Origin: Acidobacteriota bacterium
Lineage (GTDB): Bacteria > Acidobacteriota > JAAYUB01
Length of the DNA stretch: 64,000 nucleotides
Assembly (NCBI GenBank): GCA_016935015.1
Contig: JAFGRT010000219.1
Span: forward strand, 1-64,000
Reading direction: 5' to 3'
In this document: positions 33,998 to 44,614 of the stretch, in pieces
Numbering within the stretch: the first letter of the stretch is position 1
How the letters are laid out: each line of letters opens with the position of its first letter
The notes under the pieces: model-generated
Told to the model about the DNA's origin: nothing
Databases searched by the model: none
What the model saw: the letters and a program-made list of their open reading frames with translations, nothing else
Program-made: the position numbers and the translations under genes

Positions 33998-35500
33998 TCA
34001 GGGGACCGGTCCCAATACCGCCCGGATGTAGGCGGTGCGGTCCATCAATTGTTCCGCCGCTTCTTGGGTCATCTGGATGAAAGATTCGGGAAACAGCCCA
34101 AGGCCGATGGTGAGAGCTGTCAGCGCCATCACCGGTGCCAGCAAAAGCCAGGGAACGCCGGCCGGAGTATTTTTCTCGCCCGACGGATATTCGGTGGGCG
34201 GCTCCTTCCAGAATGCCTCCGTCCAGATCTTGGTCATGGAATACAGGGTCAGAATCCCCACCGCCAGGGCCACCGCCACCAGGGCATACTCGCCGACGGC
34301 CAGCCCGGCCCGGATGACCATCAGCTTGGCCAAAAAGCCGGAGAGGGGCGGTACGCCTGCCTGGGAAAGGGCGGAAACCAGAAACAGAAAGGCCAGCAGC
34401 GGGTAGGCGCGATACAGTCCGCCCAGGTATTTCAGGTTGAACGTGCCTCGTAGATGGTTTACGATGCCGCCGGCCAGAAACAGGTTGGTTTTGACGATCA
34501 TGTTGTGTACGACATAGAAAATGGCGCCGGCGATTCCCGCGACGGTAAAGAAGCCGAGTCCCAGCGTCATATAGCCGATCTGGCTGATGATGTGGAAGGA
34601 AAGGATACGCCGGATGTCGAAGTGGGCGGCGGCGCCGAGCACGCCCACCACCATGGTCGCCGCCGAAACACCGAGAATCAGGCCGTGGGTCAGGGCCGTA
34701 TTCTGTATAAATACCAGGGTAAACATGCGGATCAGGGCGTACACCCCCACTTTGGTGAGAAGGGCGGCAAAAATGGCGGTGACGGCCGTGGGCGGCGTGT
34801 GATAGGAGGCCGGCAACCAGGAAAAAAGGGGGAATACGGCCGCTTTGATCCCGAAGGCCAGAAAGAGCAGCATGGCCGAGGTGAGCATCAGGCCGGAGTC
34901 GCTCTGGGAGGCCGTTTTCTGGGCCAGATCGGCCATATTCAGCGTCCCGGTCTTGCCGTAGAGGAGACCGATCCCCGTCAGGAAAAAGGATGAAGCGATG
35001 AAGTTGAGTGTCACATACTTGAATGCACCGGCCAGCTGATTCTTTTCGCCGCCAAGGGCCAGGAGCACGAAGGAGGCCATGAGCATCACTTCGAACCAGA
35101 CGTACAGGTTGAAGAGATCGCCGGTGAGAAAGGCGCCGCAGACACCCATAAGCAGGGCATGAAACAGTGGATGGAAACCGAAGGACACCCGGGCCTGGTC
35201 CACGTTGCCCAGGGCATACACCACCACCGACAGTCCCAGCAAAGACGAAGCCAGTACCATGATGGCGCTCAGCATGTCCGCCACCAGAACGATCCCGAAC
35301 GGGGCCGGCCAGGAGCCGATCTCCACGGCGATGATCCCTTCATGCCTCACCGTGGCGAGCAGGGTAACGGCCGCCGCCACCAGCCCGGCACTGCCGGCCA
35401 GGCTGAGGCCCCGTTGCAGGGTGCGATGACGGGCCATCGCCAGGGAGAGCGCGGCTGTGAGCAACGGGATGATGACGGGCAGAACGGGCAACAAGCTCAT
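33998..35500 (-). CDS. mrpD: Na+/H+ antiporter subunit MrpD
   Basis: The 500-residue polytopic protein is homologous to the NuoL/M/N proton-pumping subunits. It shows GDLFNLYVWFEVMLMASFVL with the conserved Glu of the core helix and WLPASYHTPPTAVTAIFAAL with the proton-path region, and HNMIVKTNLFLAGG. It overlaps mrpC by four bases. It is one of the two ion-translocating core subunits with MrpA. Confidence 0.96.
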   Translation of the reverse strand: MSLLPVLPVIIPLLTAALSLAMARHRTLQRGLSLAGSAGLVAAAVTLLATVRHEGIIAVEIGSWPAPFGIVLVADMLSAIMVLASSLLGLSVVVYALGNVDQARVSFGFHPLFHALLMGVCGAFLTGDLFNLYVWFEVMLMASFVLLALGGEKNQLAGAFKYVTLNFIASSFFLTGIGLLYGKTGTLNMADLAQKTASQSDSGLMLTSAMLLFLAFGIKAAVFPLFSWLPASYHTPPTAVTAIFAALLTKVGVYALIRMFTLVFIQNTALTHGLILGVSAATMVVGVLGAAAHFDIRRILSFHIISQIGYMTLGLGFFTVAGIAGAIFYVVHNMIVKTNLFLAGGIVNHLRGTFNLKYLGGLYRAYPLLAFLFLVSALSQAGVPPLSGFLAKLMVIRAGLAVGEYALVAVALAVGILTLYSMTKIWTEAFWKEPPTEYPSGEKNTPAGVPWLLLAPVMALTALTIGLGLFPESFIQMTQEAAEQLMDRTAYIRAVLGPVP

Positions 35501-35844
35501 GGGGCGCTCTCCTGCAATTCATCGACGTCATCCGTGCCGGTGACAGCGAAGGTGCGATAGGCCAACACCAGGGCGAAGGCCAAAATGCCGAAGCCGATGA
35601 CGATGGCCGTCAAAATCAGGGCCTGGGCCAGGGGGTCGGGGTAAGGGGGCGACAACCGCTCCGAGCCCGGTGGAATCAAGGGACTTCGGGAACGGACCAG
35701 GCCGGCGGCGGTGAAAATCAGCAGATTCACAGCATGCCCCACCAGCAGGAGGCCCAGAATCACCTTGGACATGCTCCGTCGCAGGAGAAGATAGATGCCT
35801 CCGGCAAATAAAATGCCGGTGATAAAGGCCAAAACGGTTTCCAT
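35497..35844 (-). CDS. mrpC: Na+/H+ antiporter subunit MrpC
   Basis: The 115-residue, three-helix protein resembles NuoK: GIYLLLRRSMSKVILGLLLVGHAVNLLIF, split by a conserved Gly-x-x-Leu stretch, and DPLAQALILTAIVIGFGILAF. ATG 35844 lies two bases after the mrpB stop with a GAAGAG ribosome site inside mrpB; the frame runs back to 35916 within mrpB and is not used. Confidence 0.95.
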   Translation of the reverse strand: METVLAFITGILFAGGIYLLLRRSMSKVILGLLLVGHAVNLLIFTAAGLVRSRSPLIPPGSERLSPPYPDPLAQALILTAIVIGFGILAFALVLAYRTFAVTGTDDVDELQESAP

Positions 35845-35846
35845 GA

Positions 35847-36266
35847 TCAACTCTCTTCCATGACATGAAAAGCGATTTCGGTGGTGATCCCCCATACCAC
35901 CAGGAACACACCGCAATCAAACAACAAAGGGGTACCCAGTTTGAGGCCGCCCATGACCGGCAAGGTAAAGTCGGGCCACCAGTGTCCGGTCATGAAGGCC
36001 GCGCCGGTGAGTGTCCCCCACAACCCGCTACTCAACGCCACCAGCAGGCCGCCGGTCATTAGCCAGCGGGGTGGAACACACATCCGCCGGCGGGCCCGGT
36101 CAACGTCGTGAGCTACAGCCAGCAACAAGAACGCCGTCGCCGCGAGCAAGCCACCGATGAATCCCCCGCCCGGCAGGTTATGACCGCGCAGCAGCGTCAG
36201 CAGGGAAAAGATCAGCTGAATCGGAACCACGATTTTCGCCGCGGCCTGCAGGAGTAGGGAATTCAT
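35847..36266 (-). CDS. mrpB: Na+/H+ antiporter subunit MrpB
   Basis: The 139-residue protein has four membrane helices and the MrpB motif [21 protein letters not shown], with [16 protein letters not shown] near the end. It overlaps the mrpA stop by four bases. Its length is normal. Confidence 0.95.
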   Translation of the reverse strand: MNSLLLQAAAKIVVPIQLIFSLLTLLRGHNLPGGGFIGGLLAATAFLLLAVAHDVDRARRRMCVPPRWLMTGGLLVALSSGLWGTLTGAAFMTGHWWPDFTLPVMGGLKLGTPLLFDCGVFLVVWGITTEIAFHVMEES

Positions 36267-38569
36267 GACGAAGACTCCGATTTTTGTTTTAGTTTCAACA
36301 AGGCCACTACTCCCAAGGCGGCCAGGCTCAGCACCAGGATCTCGCCCAGGGTGTCCAGAGCCCGGAAGTCCACCAAAATGACATTGACGACGTTGCGGCC
36401 ATAGGCCTCCAAGACGCTGTTCTGGGCGTAATAGCTGGAGACGGGCTCTTCGATCTGCAGGGCAACGGCTTTGAGTACCAGGACGGTTACAATGCCGCCG
36501 CAGGCCAGCGCGATGAGGGCGTCACGCAACTTGCGGCCCGGGGAGCTGAGATCCGAGAACCGCGGCATCTTGTAAAACAGGAACACGAAAAGGATAACCG
36601 CTAACATCTCCACCAGGATCTGGGTGATGGCCAGGTCCGGTGCGCTGTAAATGACCTGAATAAGGGCGATACCGAACCCGACGACACCCAACGCCACCAC
36701 GGCCGTCATGCGCGAGCGGGTTCGGGTGACGGTCAGGGTGGCCAACAGAATCACCACCGCCAGAGCGATATCCAGCAGATGAATGCCGGACAGATTCCAG
36801 CGGATGGAACCCTCTTGCATCTGCAGCAGGGAGAAGAGCAACAGCCCACCGAAGATCATCACCAACAGCAGGATATATTGCCGCAGAAAGCCATGCTGAA
36901 TGAGCCGGGTTTGCCAGCGGGCCAGTGCCATCAACGATTGCAGGCCGCGATCATACAGTCGGCTGGGATTGAGGCCCGAAAAACGGCGCAAATCATTCCC
37001 CAGACGACGAATATGATCCCGCAGCCGGAAAAGGACCACACCTCCCAGCACCGTGGCCACACTCAGCAGGAAGACAGGGTTGATTCCGTGCCAGAGCTTG
37101 AGGGTGAAGTCCACATTTTCGGCTTTGACGGCACTGACCGCCGGCTCCAACAGGGGCGTGGCCAAATCGGGGAAGAGGCCGAAAAGCAGGCCGGTGACGG
37201 CAAAGACCATTGGTCCCAGCCAGAGTGACAGCGGGGCTTCATGCGCCTCACAGCAGGCTCGGCCGGGTCGTCCCCAGAAAGGGCGGATGCCGACCTTGAC
37301 GGCCACTGCCACGTTGACCATGTTGGCCAACACGCCGATGCCCAGCAACAGGGGGGAGAGGTCCGGCGTCTGGATCTTGGCTTCATAAAGCAGTTCCTTG
37401 CTGATAAAGCCCAGCAGGGGCGGGAATCCGGACATGGAGAGGGCCGCCAGCCCGGCAGCCGCCGAGGTGATGGGCATGACGCGCACCAGCCCGCCCAGGG
37501 AGAGGACGTCCCGCGTGCCGGTCTCGTGATCCACGGCGCCGGCCACCATGAAGAGGGTCGCCTTGTAAAGGGAATGAACCAGCAGAAAGATGATGGCCGC
37601 CTTGGTGGCCAGGGTGGTACTCAGACCCAGCAAAAGCACGATGGTGCCCAGTGCGCTGACGGTGGAGTAGGCCAGGAAACGCTTCAAATCAGTCTGGGGC
37701 AGGGCCATGAGGGCGCCGACCAGCATGGTGACGGCCCCCATCAGGGTCACCAGGTAATGCCACTCGGCCGTGCCGCCCAGCACCGGATTGAGGCGAGCCA
37801 AGAGGAAGATACCGGCTTTGACCATGGTGGCCGAATGCAAGTAGGCGCTGACGGGTGTCGGGGCGGACATGGCCCCGGGCAACCAGAAATGGAACGGAAC
37901 CTGGGCCGATTTGGTGACCACACCGCCCAGAACCAGCAGCAGGATCGGCAGATAGAGCGGACTCTGACGGACGATTTCGGCCTGTTCCAGTAGCTGGATG
38001 AAAGAAAAGCTGCCGGTGATTCCACCCAGCAACAGGATGCCGGCCAGAAGCACCAGACCTCCGGCGCCGGTGATGAGCAACGCCTGCCAGGCCGCCCGGC
38101 GGGCTTCGTCATCCTGATGATTGAAGCCGATCAGCAGGTAGGACGAAACGCTGGTCATCTCCCAAAAAATGAAGAGAAGCAGCAGGTTGTCGGCCATGAC
38201 CAGACCGAGCATGGAACCCATGAAGAGCAGCAGATAGCTGTAAAATCGGCCCTGCAGGGGGTGGCCCTGCAGATAGCCGCCGCCGAACACCAGCACGGCC
38301 GCGCCGATTCCGGATACCAGCAACACGAAAAGATAGCTCAGGCCGTCGACATGGAAGGAAAAGTCCAAGCCCAGACTGGGCACCCACTCCAGGGAATACC
38401 GGATGCTCCCGCCGGCCTGAAATTCTGTGATGCGGCTCAGATAGTACAAAAATATGGTGGTCGGGATCAGGGCCAGCCACCAGCCGGTTCGCCGGCCCAG
38501 CAGACGATGCAGCATTGGGGCCAGGATCGCGGCGGCGAAAACGAGCAAAACAACGAAGGCGACTTGCAT
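36263..38569 (-). CDS. mrpA: Na+/H+ antiporter subunit MrpA
   Basis: The 768-residue core subunit has a NuoL-like N-terminal part ([20 protein letters not shown] with the key Glu, and [20 protein letters not shown] with HSATMVKAG). The extra C-terminal helices match the MbhD/MbhE-like extension typical of full MrpA ([20 protein letters not shown] and [20 protein letters not shown]). It heads the seven-gene mrpABCDEFG operon, with genes in the standard order. A tandem stress protein gene starts 10 bases upstream on the same strand and may be co-transcribed. Confidence 0.97.
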   Translation of the reverse strand: MQVAFVVLLVFAAAILAPMLHRLLGRRTGWWLALIPTTIFLYYLSRITEFQAGGSIRYSLEWVPSLGLDFSFHVDGLSYLFVLLVSGIGAAVLVFGGGYLQGHPLQGRFYSYLLLFMGSMLGLVMADNLLLLFIFWEMTSVSSYLLIGFNHQDDEARRAAWQALLITGAGGLVLLAGILLLGGITGSFSFIQLLEQAEIVRQSPLYLPILLLVLGGVVTKSAQVPFHFWLPGAMSAPTPVSAYLHSATMVKAGIFLLARLNPVLGGTAEWHYLVTLMGAVTMLVGALMALPQTDLKRFLAYSTVSALGTIVLLLGLSTTLATKAAIIFLLVHSLYKATLFMVAGAVDHETGTRDVLSLGGLVRVMPITSAAAGLAALSMSGFPPLLGFISKELLYEAKIQTPDLSPLLLGIGVLANMVNVAVAVKVGIRPFWGRPGRACCEAHEAPLSLWLGPMVFAVTGLLFGLFPDLATPLLEPAVSAVKAENVDFTLKLWHGINPVFLLSVATVLGGVVLFRLRDHIRRLGNDLRRFSGLNPSRLYDRGLQSLMALARWQTRLIQHGFLRQYILLLVMIFGGLLLFSLLQMQEGSIRWNLSGIHLLDIALAVVILLATLTVTRTRSRMTAVVALGVVGFGIALIQVIYSAPDLAITQILVEMLAVILFVFLFYKMPRFSDLSSPGRKLRDALIALACGGIVTVLVLKAVALQIEEPVSSYYAQNSVLEAYGRNVVNVILVDFRALDTLGEILVLSLAALGVVALLKLKQKSESSS

Positions 38570-38579
38570 GACGAACCAC

Positions 38580-39497
38580 TCACCCGGTCAGGAGCGCTTC
38601 CAGCAGATTTTTGTTGGCGCCTTTCTTTTTTACCACAATCAGGGGAATCCGGGTAGTGCGGATCAGTTTTTCAGTAGTGCTTCCCAGCAACATGGCGGCC
38701 ACTGCGCTCTTGCCACGCACTCCCAGCGCCAGGAAATCGATGCCGTTATCCAAGATATATTGTTCGATAGTCCGGGTGACATCGGCACCGAGAATAATAG
38801 CCGGTTCAACCGGAATCCCTTTGCTGTCAACCCGGGATCTAAACTCGGCATGTTCCTCTTCGGCCGAGGCTCGCATCAGCTCGGTGAATTCCTCATACGA
38901 TTTGCCGGTTTTGTGATAGCCCTGCGGAACGGAATAGACGTGGAGGCAATGGATGGGCGGCTTGCGGGACGCCTCAGATGCGAAGGCGACGGCCACTTCC
39001 AGGGCCAAGGCGGAGGAGTCGGAAAAATCCGAAGGCAATAATACTCGCTGGATGACCGCCGGCGCTCCGGCCGGAACGACGAGGACGGAACAGGGCGATT
39101 TGCGGGCCACTTTTTCCGGTAAATCCCGCGAAAGCGAGTAATCGGTCCGCTTGCCGATGACGAGCAGATCAACGAGTTTTTGATTGGCGGCGCGAAGCAG
39201 CTCCGTCAGCGGATCGCCTTCCCGCACCTCAATCATGATTTCCGTGTCCGGACTGGCCTCTGCAAAATACTTTTCCACCACATCCTCGACCCGGCGCCGG
39301 GCGGTTTCATCCTTCGGCTCGGTGAGCTCGGGATACTTCCGTGCGAGATTCGCCGGTATATCCAGGGATTTGGCCACGTAAAGGAAATACGCCTTTTCGG
39401 ATTGGGCCATGCGGGTTACTTTGGCGGCATAGCCAATGGTGGACGGGTCGGTGTCCGTAAAATCCAGACCGATCAACAAGCGTCGATACCGATACAT
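38580..39497 (-). CDS. Tandem universal stress protein (two UspA domains)
   Basis: The 305-residue cytoplasmic protein has two UspA folds. The first begins [20 protein letters not shown]; the second begins [20 protein letters not shown]. The second domain keeps the ATP-binding pattern G-x2-G-x9-G-S ([16 protein letters not shown]); the first lacks it ([20 protein letters not shown]). A GGAGA ribosome site precedes the ATG. mrpA begins 10 bases after its stop, so this gene probably leads the mrp operon and may link ion balance with stress. Confidence 0.92.
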   Translation of the reverse strand: MYRYRRLLIGLDFTDTDPSTIGYAAKVTRMAQSEKAYFLYVAKSLDIPANLARKYPELTEPKDETARRRVEDVVEKYFAEASPDTEIMIEVREGDPLTELLRAANQKLVDLLVIGKRTDYSLSRDLPEKVARKSPCSVLVVPAGAPAVIQRVLLPSDFSDSSALALEVAVAFASEASRKPPIHCLHVYSVPQGYHKTGKSYEEFTELMRASAEEEHAEFRSRVDSKGIPVEPAIILGADVTRTIEQYILDNGIDFLALGVRGKSAVAAMLLGSTTEKLIRTTRIPLIVVKKKGANKNLLEALLTG

Positions 39498-39605
39498 GTC
39501 GTTCTCCTGTTCGATTCAAATCAGAGCGAAAAAAGTTGGATGCAACATCTGGTCGGAGGAATCAGTGAAGAAGTTCGGTTAACTTAAGGACGATGGATAA
39601 AGTTG

Positions 39606-39635
39606 TTGAAAGAGGGACGGCTCACCTTTTATAAT
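39606..39635 (+). promoter_or_regulatory. Probable promoter of the 215-residue hypothetical gene
   Basis: TTGAAA (39606-39611) and TATAAT (39630-39635) are 18 bases apart, ending 48 bases before the ATG. Confidence 0.65.
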
Positions 39636-39683
39636 CTGCATATGACCTCATGATTTCCTGATGCACCGGATACAAGGAGTACG

Positions 39684-40331
39684 ATGAACCGCGTATCAGC
39701 CCGCCCAACGATGTCGGCCGCCCGGCGGAACCGCTCAGATCTTCGAGATACGGGGATCTGTGTGCTGATGATACTCCTGGTGGTGCCCTTTTTTGCGGGA
39801 ATGATGACCGCGGGCGCTCCGGTGCAAGTGGATATCACGGTGAGACAGTCAGGCGAGGACCGGCCCCGGCGGGGGGGCGTTATTCCGCTCGCCCGCGGGG
39901 AATTCGATCTTGTATTCACCCTGGACGGCCCGGCCGAGTTTCTGGTCAACGCGTCCTTCCTTCCCAAAGCGTGTGAGGCCGCCGGGTCGGGACGGCCACT
40001 CGGGGAGATCCCCGGGTATACCGGGGCGCCGTTCGAGGAGCCGACGTTCAATCAATTTCGATCCCTGCCGATGGATGACGCGGTTCCCCTGCTCTGGTAC
40101 TACCGGGATGAGACGGATTATCATTTCAACGATATCGAAGAGCAGGACGGCCGCCTGGTCTGTATGCGCACGGTCAGCAGCGTCCGCTTCCTGAACGATC
40201 CCGACCGGTTCATTCCCCTCGAGGAAATCACAGAGGACGGGTTGTTCCTGGTATTGATCCAAGTCCGGCACGGGGCGGACGGCGTTCTGGCGGAGCAGGG
40301 AAGGACCTGTCTGCACCTCGTGTTCGAATAA
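39684..40331 (+). CDS. Hypothetical exported protein
   Basis: The 215-residue protein has a basic N-terminus followed by a hydrophobic helix (about 24-44, ICVLMILLVVPFFAGMM), so it is exported or anchored. The rest is beta-rich (VQVDITVRQSG, FDLVFTLDGPAEFLVNASF, GLFLVLIQVRHGADG) and acidic. I do not recognise a family. It has its own promoter and lies 91 bases before the molybdenum hydroxylase genes, with no visible functional tie. Confidence 0.75.
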   Translation: MNRVSARPTMSAARRNRSDLRDTGICVLMILLVVPFFAGMMTAGAPVQVDITVRQSGEDRPRRGGVIPLARGEFDLVFTLDGPAEFLVNASFLPKACEAAGSGRPLGEIPGYTGAPFEEPTFNQFRSLPMDDAVPLLWYYRDETDYHFNDIEEQDGRLVCMRTVSSVRFLNDPDRFIPLEEITEDGLFLVLIQVRHGADGVLAEQGRTCLHLVFE

Positions 40332-40422
40332 GGCCCGATATTGCGGTGCCTTCCCATTAGCGGCAAAACGGGCATCGCGAAAACCGAAGGAAATATCACC
40401 TGCTGCAAGAAGGAGTCAGCGA

Positions 40423-41043
40423 ATGAGCAACGAAGAAAATGGCAATAACATTTCCCGACGGAAGTTCATCAAGGGCGTCGGGGTCGGTATCGCCGGGAGT
40501 TGTGTGCTGCCGTCGCTGGAGCAAAGCGCCATAGCCCAGGCCAAGGAAGGCGGTGATGCGGTCCATGGTGGGAAGGAATTGCTGTCGCTGACCGTCAATG
40601 GTAAACCGGTGCGTGTACTGGTGGAACCGCGGATGACCCTGGCCGAACTGCTGCGGGAAAAGCTGCAGCTCACCGGAACCAAGATCGTCTGCAACCAGGG
40701 TGCCTGCGGCGGCTGCACGGTCCTGCTGGATGGTCACGCGGTGTATTCCTGTCACATGCTGGCCCTGGATGCCGCCGAGCGGGAAGTGACTACCATTGAA
40801 GGGCTGATGACCGGTGAGGAACTGCACCCCATTCAGCAAGCCTTCGTGGACAAGGACGGCTATCAGTGCGGCTTCTGCACACCCGGTCAGGTGATGGCCG
40901 CCCAGGCGCTGCTGCTGCGGCATCCGCGCCCGACCCGCGAACAGGTATTGGAAGGGATGTCTGGAAATATCTGCCGCTGCGCCGCCTATCCCAAGATTCT
41001 CGAGTCGGCGCTGGCCGCCGCCGAGAAAATCAGGAAATCGTGA
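40423..41043 (+). CDS. Molybdenum hydroxylase 2Fe-2S subunit with Tat signal (PaoA-like)
   Basis: The 206-residue electron-transfer subunit has a twin-arginine signal (SRRKFIKGVGVGIAGS), so the complex is exported folded. The first 2Fe-2S cluster is bound by C90, C95, C98 and C110 (CNQGACGGC), the second by C149, C152, C184 and C186 (CGFCTPGQ, CRC). It passes electrons from the molybdenum site to the FAD subunit. GGAG precedes the ATG. The Tat signal on the small subunit is the hallmark of the periplasmic aldehyde oxidoreductase PaoABC; other aldehyde or CO-dehydrogenase-like substrates remain possible. Confidence 0.92.
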   Translation: MSNEENGNNISRRKFIKGVGVGIAGSCVLPSLEQSAIAQAKEGGDAVHGGKELLSLTVNGKPVRVLVEPRMTLAELLREKLQLTGTKIVCNQGACGGCTVLLDGHAVYSCHMLALDAAEREVTTIEGLMTGEELHPIQQAFVDKDGYQCGFCTPGQVMAAQALLLRHPRPTREQVLEGMSGNICRCAAYPKILESALAAAEKIRKS

Positions 41044-41135
41044 GACGACCGCCGCTCCGTTTCACAGCGTGAGTGGACGGTTGTTGAACATGGGCGCACG
41101 ATGGTGCAGGGTTGGACAGAACATGGGGAGGTAAC

Positions 41136-43433
41136 ATGGCCCGAAAAATTATCAAATCCAAATATTTCGTGGAAGAGGATTTCGTGGAAGTCCTGGCCGA
41201 GGTGCCCGCGGGAGGAAGTTCGCCGCTCCCAACCAACCAGGAGATGAAGGTCATCGGCCGGCCCGTTACCCGGCTGGACGGATACGACAAGGTCAGCGGC
41301 ACCGCCCGCTATACATTTGACATCAATCTGCCCCACCTGGCGCACGCCCGAACCTTGCGCAGCCCTTACGCCCATGCCCGGATCACGGCCATCGATGCAC
41401 GGGAGGCGGCGAAAATGCCGGGCGTTTTGGGCATCATCCACTACCAGAATGTTGACCAGATTCCCTGGTACGGCAGCAGTTTCTTGTTTGATCCGCATCT
41501 GCGGTATGTGGGGGACGAAGTGGCCTGCGTAGCGGCCGAGACCGAGGCGGCGGCGTCCGCCGCCCTGAAACGGATCAAGGTGGAATATGAGGAGCTTCCC
41601 TTCGTCGTCGATGCAGCGGCGGCCATGAAGCAGAATGCGCCGGCCATCCATGAAGGGGGTAATATCCAGGGCGGAAAACCCGCGGTATATGCCCGCGGTG
41701 ATTTCGATGCGGGGCTGGCCGAGGCGGACGTCGTAGTGGAGGAGACCTTCACCACCCAGGTGGAGGTGCACAATCCCACCGAAGTCCATTGCAGTGTCGT
41801 CAACTGGGAAGGTGATCGCCTGACGGTGTGGGACTCCACCCAGGCCATCTTCAGCGTTCGCGACACGGTGGCCCAGAGCCTCGGCCTGCCGGCCAGTCAG
41901 GTGCGGGTCATCAAACGATATATGGGCGGCGGTTTCGGGTCCAAGCTGACGACCGGCAAGTATACGGTCATGGCCGCCCTGCTGGCCCAAAGGATCGGCC
42001 GTCCCGTGCGGATCACCCTGGATCGGGAGGAGATGAACCTGGCGGTGGGTAACCGGCCCGACTCCGTACAGAAGCTGACGGTAGCGGCCAAAAAGGACGG
42101 CACGCTCAGCGCCATGTCCCACTGGTCGTACGGCGCCGTGGGCGCTTACCCCAGCGGTGCCGCCTGCAGCTGGCCTCTCCGGACCATCTATCAATGCCCC
42201 AACGTCAAGACCGAGGAATATTCCGTATTTATCAATGCCGGACCCGGCCGGCCCTTCCGTGCACCCGGCCACGTGCAGGGAACGTTCGCCCTGGAATCCA
42301 TTCTGGACGACGTTGCCGAAAAGCTGGCCATGGATCCCCTCGAATTTCGTCGAAAGAACCACGCCACCATCGATCAGGTCATGAATCTGCCCTATACCTC
42401 CAAAAAATTGCTTGAGGCTTACGACGCCGGCGCCAAGGCCATCGGCTGGGACCGCCGGCGCAAGGTGCCCGGTGCGGACAAGGGCCGCTACCAGCGTGGC
42501 CTCGGCTTCGCCAGCCAGATCTGGTGGGGTGCCGGCACCCCGCCGGCCGGTTGTATCCTCAAGTTGAACCGGGACGGGAGTGTCCGGTTGATCGCCGGAA
42601 CGCAGGATATCGGAACAGGCACGTACACCGTGATGGCCCAGGTGGCTGCGGAGATTCTGGAGATCCCCATCGAACGGATTCAGGTCAATCTCGGCGACAC
42701 CGCCGTCGGACCTTACTGTCCCCTGAGCGGGGGCAGCCTGACGACGCCTTCAGTGACGCCGGCCGTGGCAGATGCCGCGCTCCAAATGAAGGAGAAGCTG
42801 CTGTCGGCGGCGGCCGCCATTCTCGAGGTGCCTCAAGGCGAGCTGGTGTATCAGCGGGGCGAGGTCCGGCATACCGGCGACACATCGAAAAAGAAAACCA
42901 TCGTTGAAATCCTCCGGGAGATGCGCGAACAGACGCTCCTCACCTACGGAGCCCGCAACGCCAATCCGGAAGGGTACGCCATCAATTCTTTCGGCGCCCA
43001 GTTCGCCGAAGTGGAAGTGGATACCCTCACCGGTCATGTCAAGGTGATCAAGGTGGTGGCGGCCCATGACATCGGCCGTGCCGTCAACCGCCTGACGCTG
43101 GAAAACCAGTTCCATGGTGGCATCCTGCAGGGCATCGGCTTCGCCCTCATGGAGGAGCGGGTGATCGATCCGCAGACGGGGAAAGTATTGACGGTGAACT
43201 TGCACGATTACAAAATGCCCACCATCATGGACATGCCGGAGATTGAAGTCATCATCGTCAGTGAGGCGGATACGAAGATCAGCAATGTGGGCGCCAAGGG
43301 GGTGGGTGAACCGGCGATGATCCCCACGCCGGGCGCCATCGCCAACGCCATTTACAATGCCATTGGGGTTCGGCTTCACAGCCTGCCCATGACCCCGGAC
43401 AAAATACTCATGGCATTGGCGCAAAAAGGGTAG
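41136..43433 (+). CDS. Molybdenum hydroxylase large subunit (molybdopterin cytosine dinucleotide-binding, PaoC/XdhA-like)
   Basis: The 765-residue catalytic subunit belongs to the xanthine oxidase family. It begins at ATG 41136 after GGGGAGG. The N-terminal domain shows RPVTRLDGYDKVSGTARYT; cofactor-binding motifs include MGGGFGSKLTTGKY, FRAPGHVQGTFALES and GTQDIGTGTYTVMAQ; the catalytic Glu is in AKGVGEPAMIP. It has no signal peptide of its own and would be carried out by the Tat-bearing small subunit. The substrate, probably an aldehyde or N-heterocycle, cannot be read from the sequence. Confidence 0.92.
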   Translation: MARKIIKSKYFVEEDFVEVLAEVPAGGSSPLPTNQEMKVIGRPVTRLDGYDKVSGTARYTFDINLPHLAHARTLRSPYAHARITAIDAREAAKMPGVLGIIHYQNVDQIPWYGSSFLFDPHLRYVGDEVACVAAETEAAASAALKRIKVEYEELPFVVDAAAAMKQNAPAIHEGGNIQGGKPAVYARGDFDAGLAEADVVVEETFTTQVEVHNPTEVHCSVVNWEGDRLTVWDSTQAIFSVRDTVAQSLGLPASQVRVIKRYMGGGFGSKLTTGKYTVMAALLAQRIGRPVRITLDREEMNLAVGNRPDSVQKLTVAAKKDGTLSAMSHWSYGAVGAYPSGAACSWPLRTIYQCPNVKTEEYSVFINAGPGRPFRAPGHVQGTFALESILDDVAEKLAMDPLEFRRKNHATIDQVMNLPYTSKKLLEAYDAGAKAIGWDRRRKVPGADKGRYQRGLGFASQIWWGAGTPPAGCILKLNRDGSVRLIAGTQDIGTGTYTVMAQVAAEILEIPIERIQVNLGDTAVGPYCPLSGGSLTTPSVTPAVADAALQMKEKLLSAAAAILEVPQGELVYQRGEVRHTGDTSKKKTIVEILREMREQTLLTYGARNANPEGYAINSFGAQFAEVEVDTLTGHVKVIKVVAAHDIGRAVNRLTLENQFHGGILQGIGFALMEERVIDPQTGKVLTVNLHDYKMPTIMDMPEIEVIIVSEADTKISNVGAKGVGEPAMIPTPGAIANAIYNAIGVRLHSLPMTPDKILMALAQKG

Positions 43434-43509
43434 GTGGCGGGATCACAAATACGGTGCGAGGGTTTCCGTCGCTGCATGCGGCTGGAATGTCAACCATCAC
43501 AGGAGAAGC

Positions 43510-44499
43510 ATGATGAATCATTTCGAATACCTTCAGCCCACCGACCTGGCCGAGGCCAGCCGGCTGTTAGGGGATGGACCGGATGAGGCCATGATTTTCG
43601 CCGGGGGCACGGATATGTTGAGCCTGCTGAAGGATGATGTCGTCGCCCCCCGCAAACTGATCAATATCAAGGGAATTCCCGGACTGGATGACATCCGCTA
43701 CACTCCCGGAAACGGATTGGTCCTGGGGCCGTTGGTCACCATCCGTGCCATCAAGGAAAACCCGACGATTCGGGAGCATTACCCGGTACTGGCCGAGGCG
43801 GCGGATGTCCTGGCCTCACCGCAGTTGCGCAATCTGGGAACCCTGGGCGGCAATCTCTGCCAACGACCGCGCTGCTGGTATTTCAGGGGCGATTTCGATT
43901 GTCTGCGCAAAGGGGGCGCCACTTGCTACGCGCTGGAGGGCCGCAACAAATATCATTGCATCATCGGCGGCCATCCCTGCGTCATCGTTCATCCGTCGGA
44001 CATGGCGGTTGCCCTGCTGGCCCTGGACGCCAAGGTCACCATTTACACGCCGGAAGAAACGCGACAGATCCCGCTGAACGAATTTTTCGTACGTCCGGCG
44101 GAGGATTACGAACGGGAGCATGTACTGAAGCCCGGCGAGATTATGAGCCGGATCGAGGTGCCGGCGCCGCCATCGGGTATGCTGTCCGGATACCGGAAAT
44201 TTATGGAGCGGGCCGTGTGGGATTTCGCCGTCGTCAGTGTGGCGGCTGTGTTCACCCGAAGCGGCGACCGCATCACCGGCGGCCGGGTGTCCTTCGGCGG
44301 AGTGGCCCCCGTTCCCTGGCAGGATGAGGCCTTTAACCGCAAACTGTCTGGATTGCGGCTGACGAAGAGGAGCGTCACCGACGCGTGCAAGACGTTGCTT
44401 TCCGGAGCCGAACCCTTGTCCGAAAATGCGTTCAAGCTCCCCCTGGCCCGCAATCTGACGGGCAGTCTGTTGCTGGAGCTGGCGGGCGTTCCCCTCTGA
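43510..44499 (+). CDS. Molybdenum hydroxylase FAD subunit with extra 4Fe-4S loop (PaoB-like)
   Basis: The 329-residue subunit binds FAD through FAGGTDMLSLL and TLGGNLCQRP. Four cysteines C117, C122, C131 and C139 lie in an inserted loop (CQRPRCWYF, CLRKGGATC), matching the extra 4Fe-4S cluster of PaoB and of 4-hydroxybenzoyl-CoA reductase. HPSDMAVALLALDA is also shared with that group. AGGAG precedes a tandem ATG pair. The order is small-large-FAD, unlike paoABC, and no PaoD/XdhC-like maturation gene follows. Confidence 0.9.
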   Translation: MMNHFEYLQPTDLAEASRLLGDGPDEAMIFAGGTDMLSLLKDDVVAPRKLINIKGIPGLDDIRYTPGNGLVLGPLVTIRAIKENPTIREHYPVLAEAADVLASPQLRNLGTLGGNLCQRPRCWYFRGDFDCLRKGGATCYALEGRNKYHCIIGGHPCVIVHPSDMAVALLALDAKVTIYTPEETRQIPLNEFFVRPAEDYEREHVLKPGEIMSRIEVPAPPSGMLSGYRKFMERAVWDFAVVSVAAVFTRSGDRITGGRVSFGGVAPVPWQDEAFNRKLSGLRLTKRSVTDACKTLLSGAEPLSENAFKLPLARNLTGSLLLELAGVPL

Positions 44500-44614
44500 G
44501 GGGCAGGCCTTCGATCCACGGAACGGAAATTCCTGCCGAACGCCTCGACGACCCAACGCCGTCCGGACCGGTCTGACTGTTTACCTGAACATCGATTCCA
44601 CCGTATCTGAGCGG

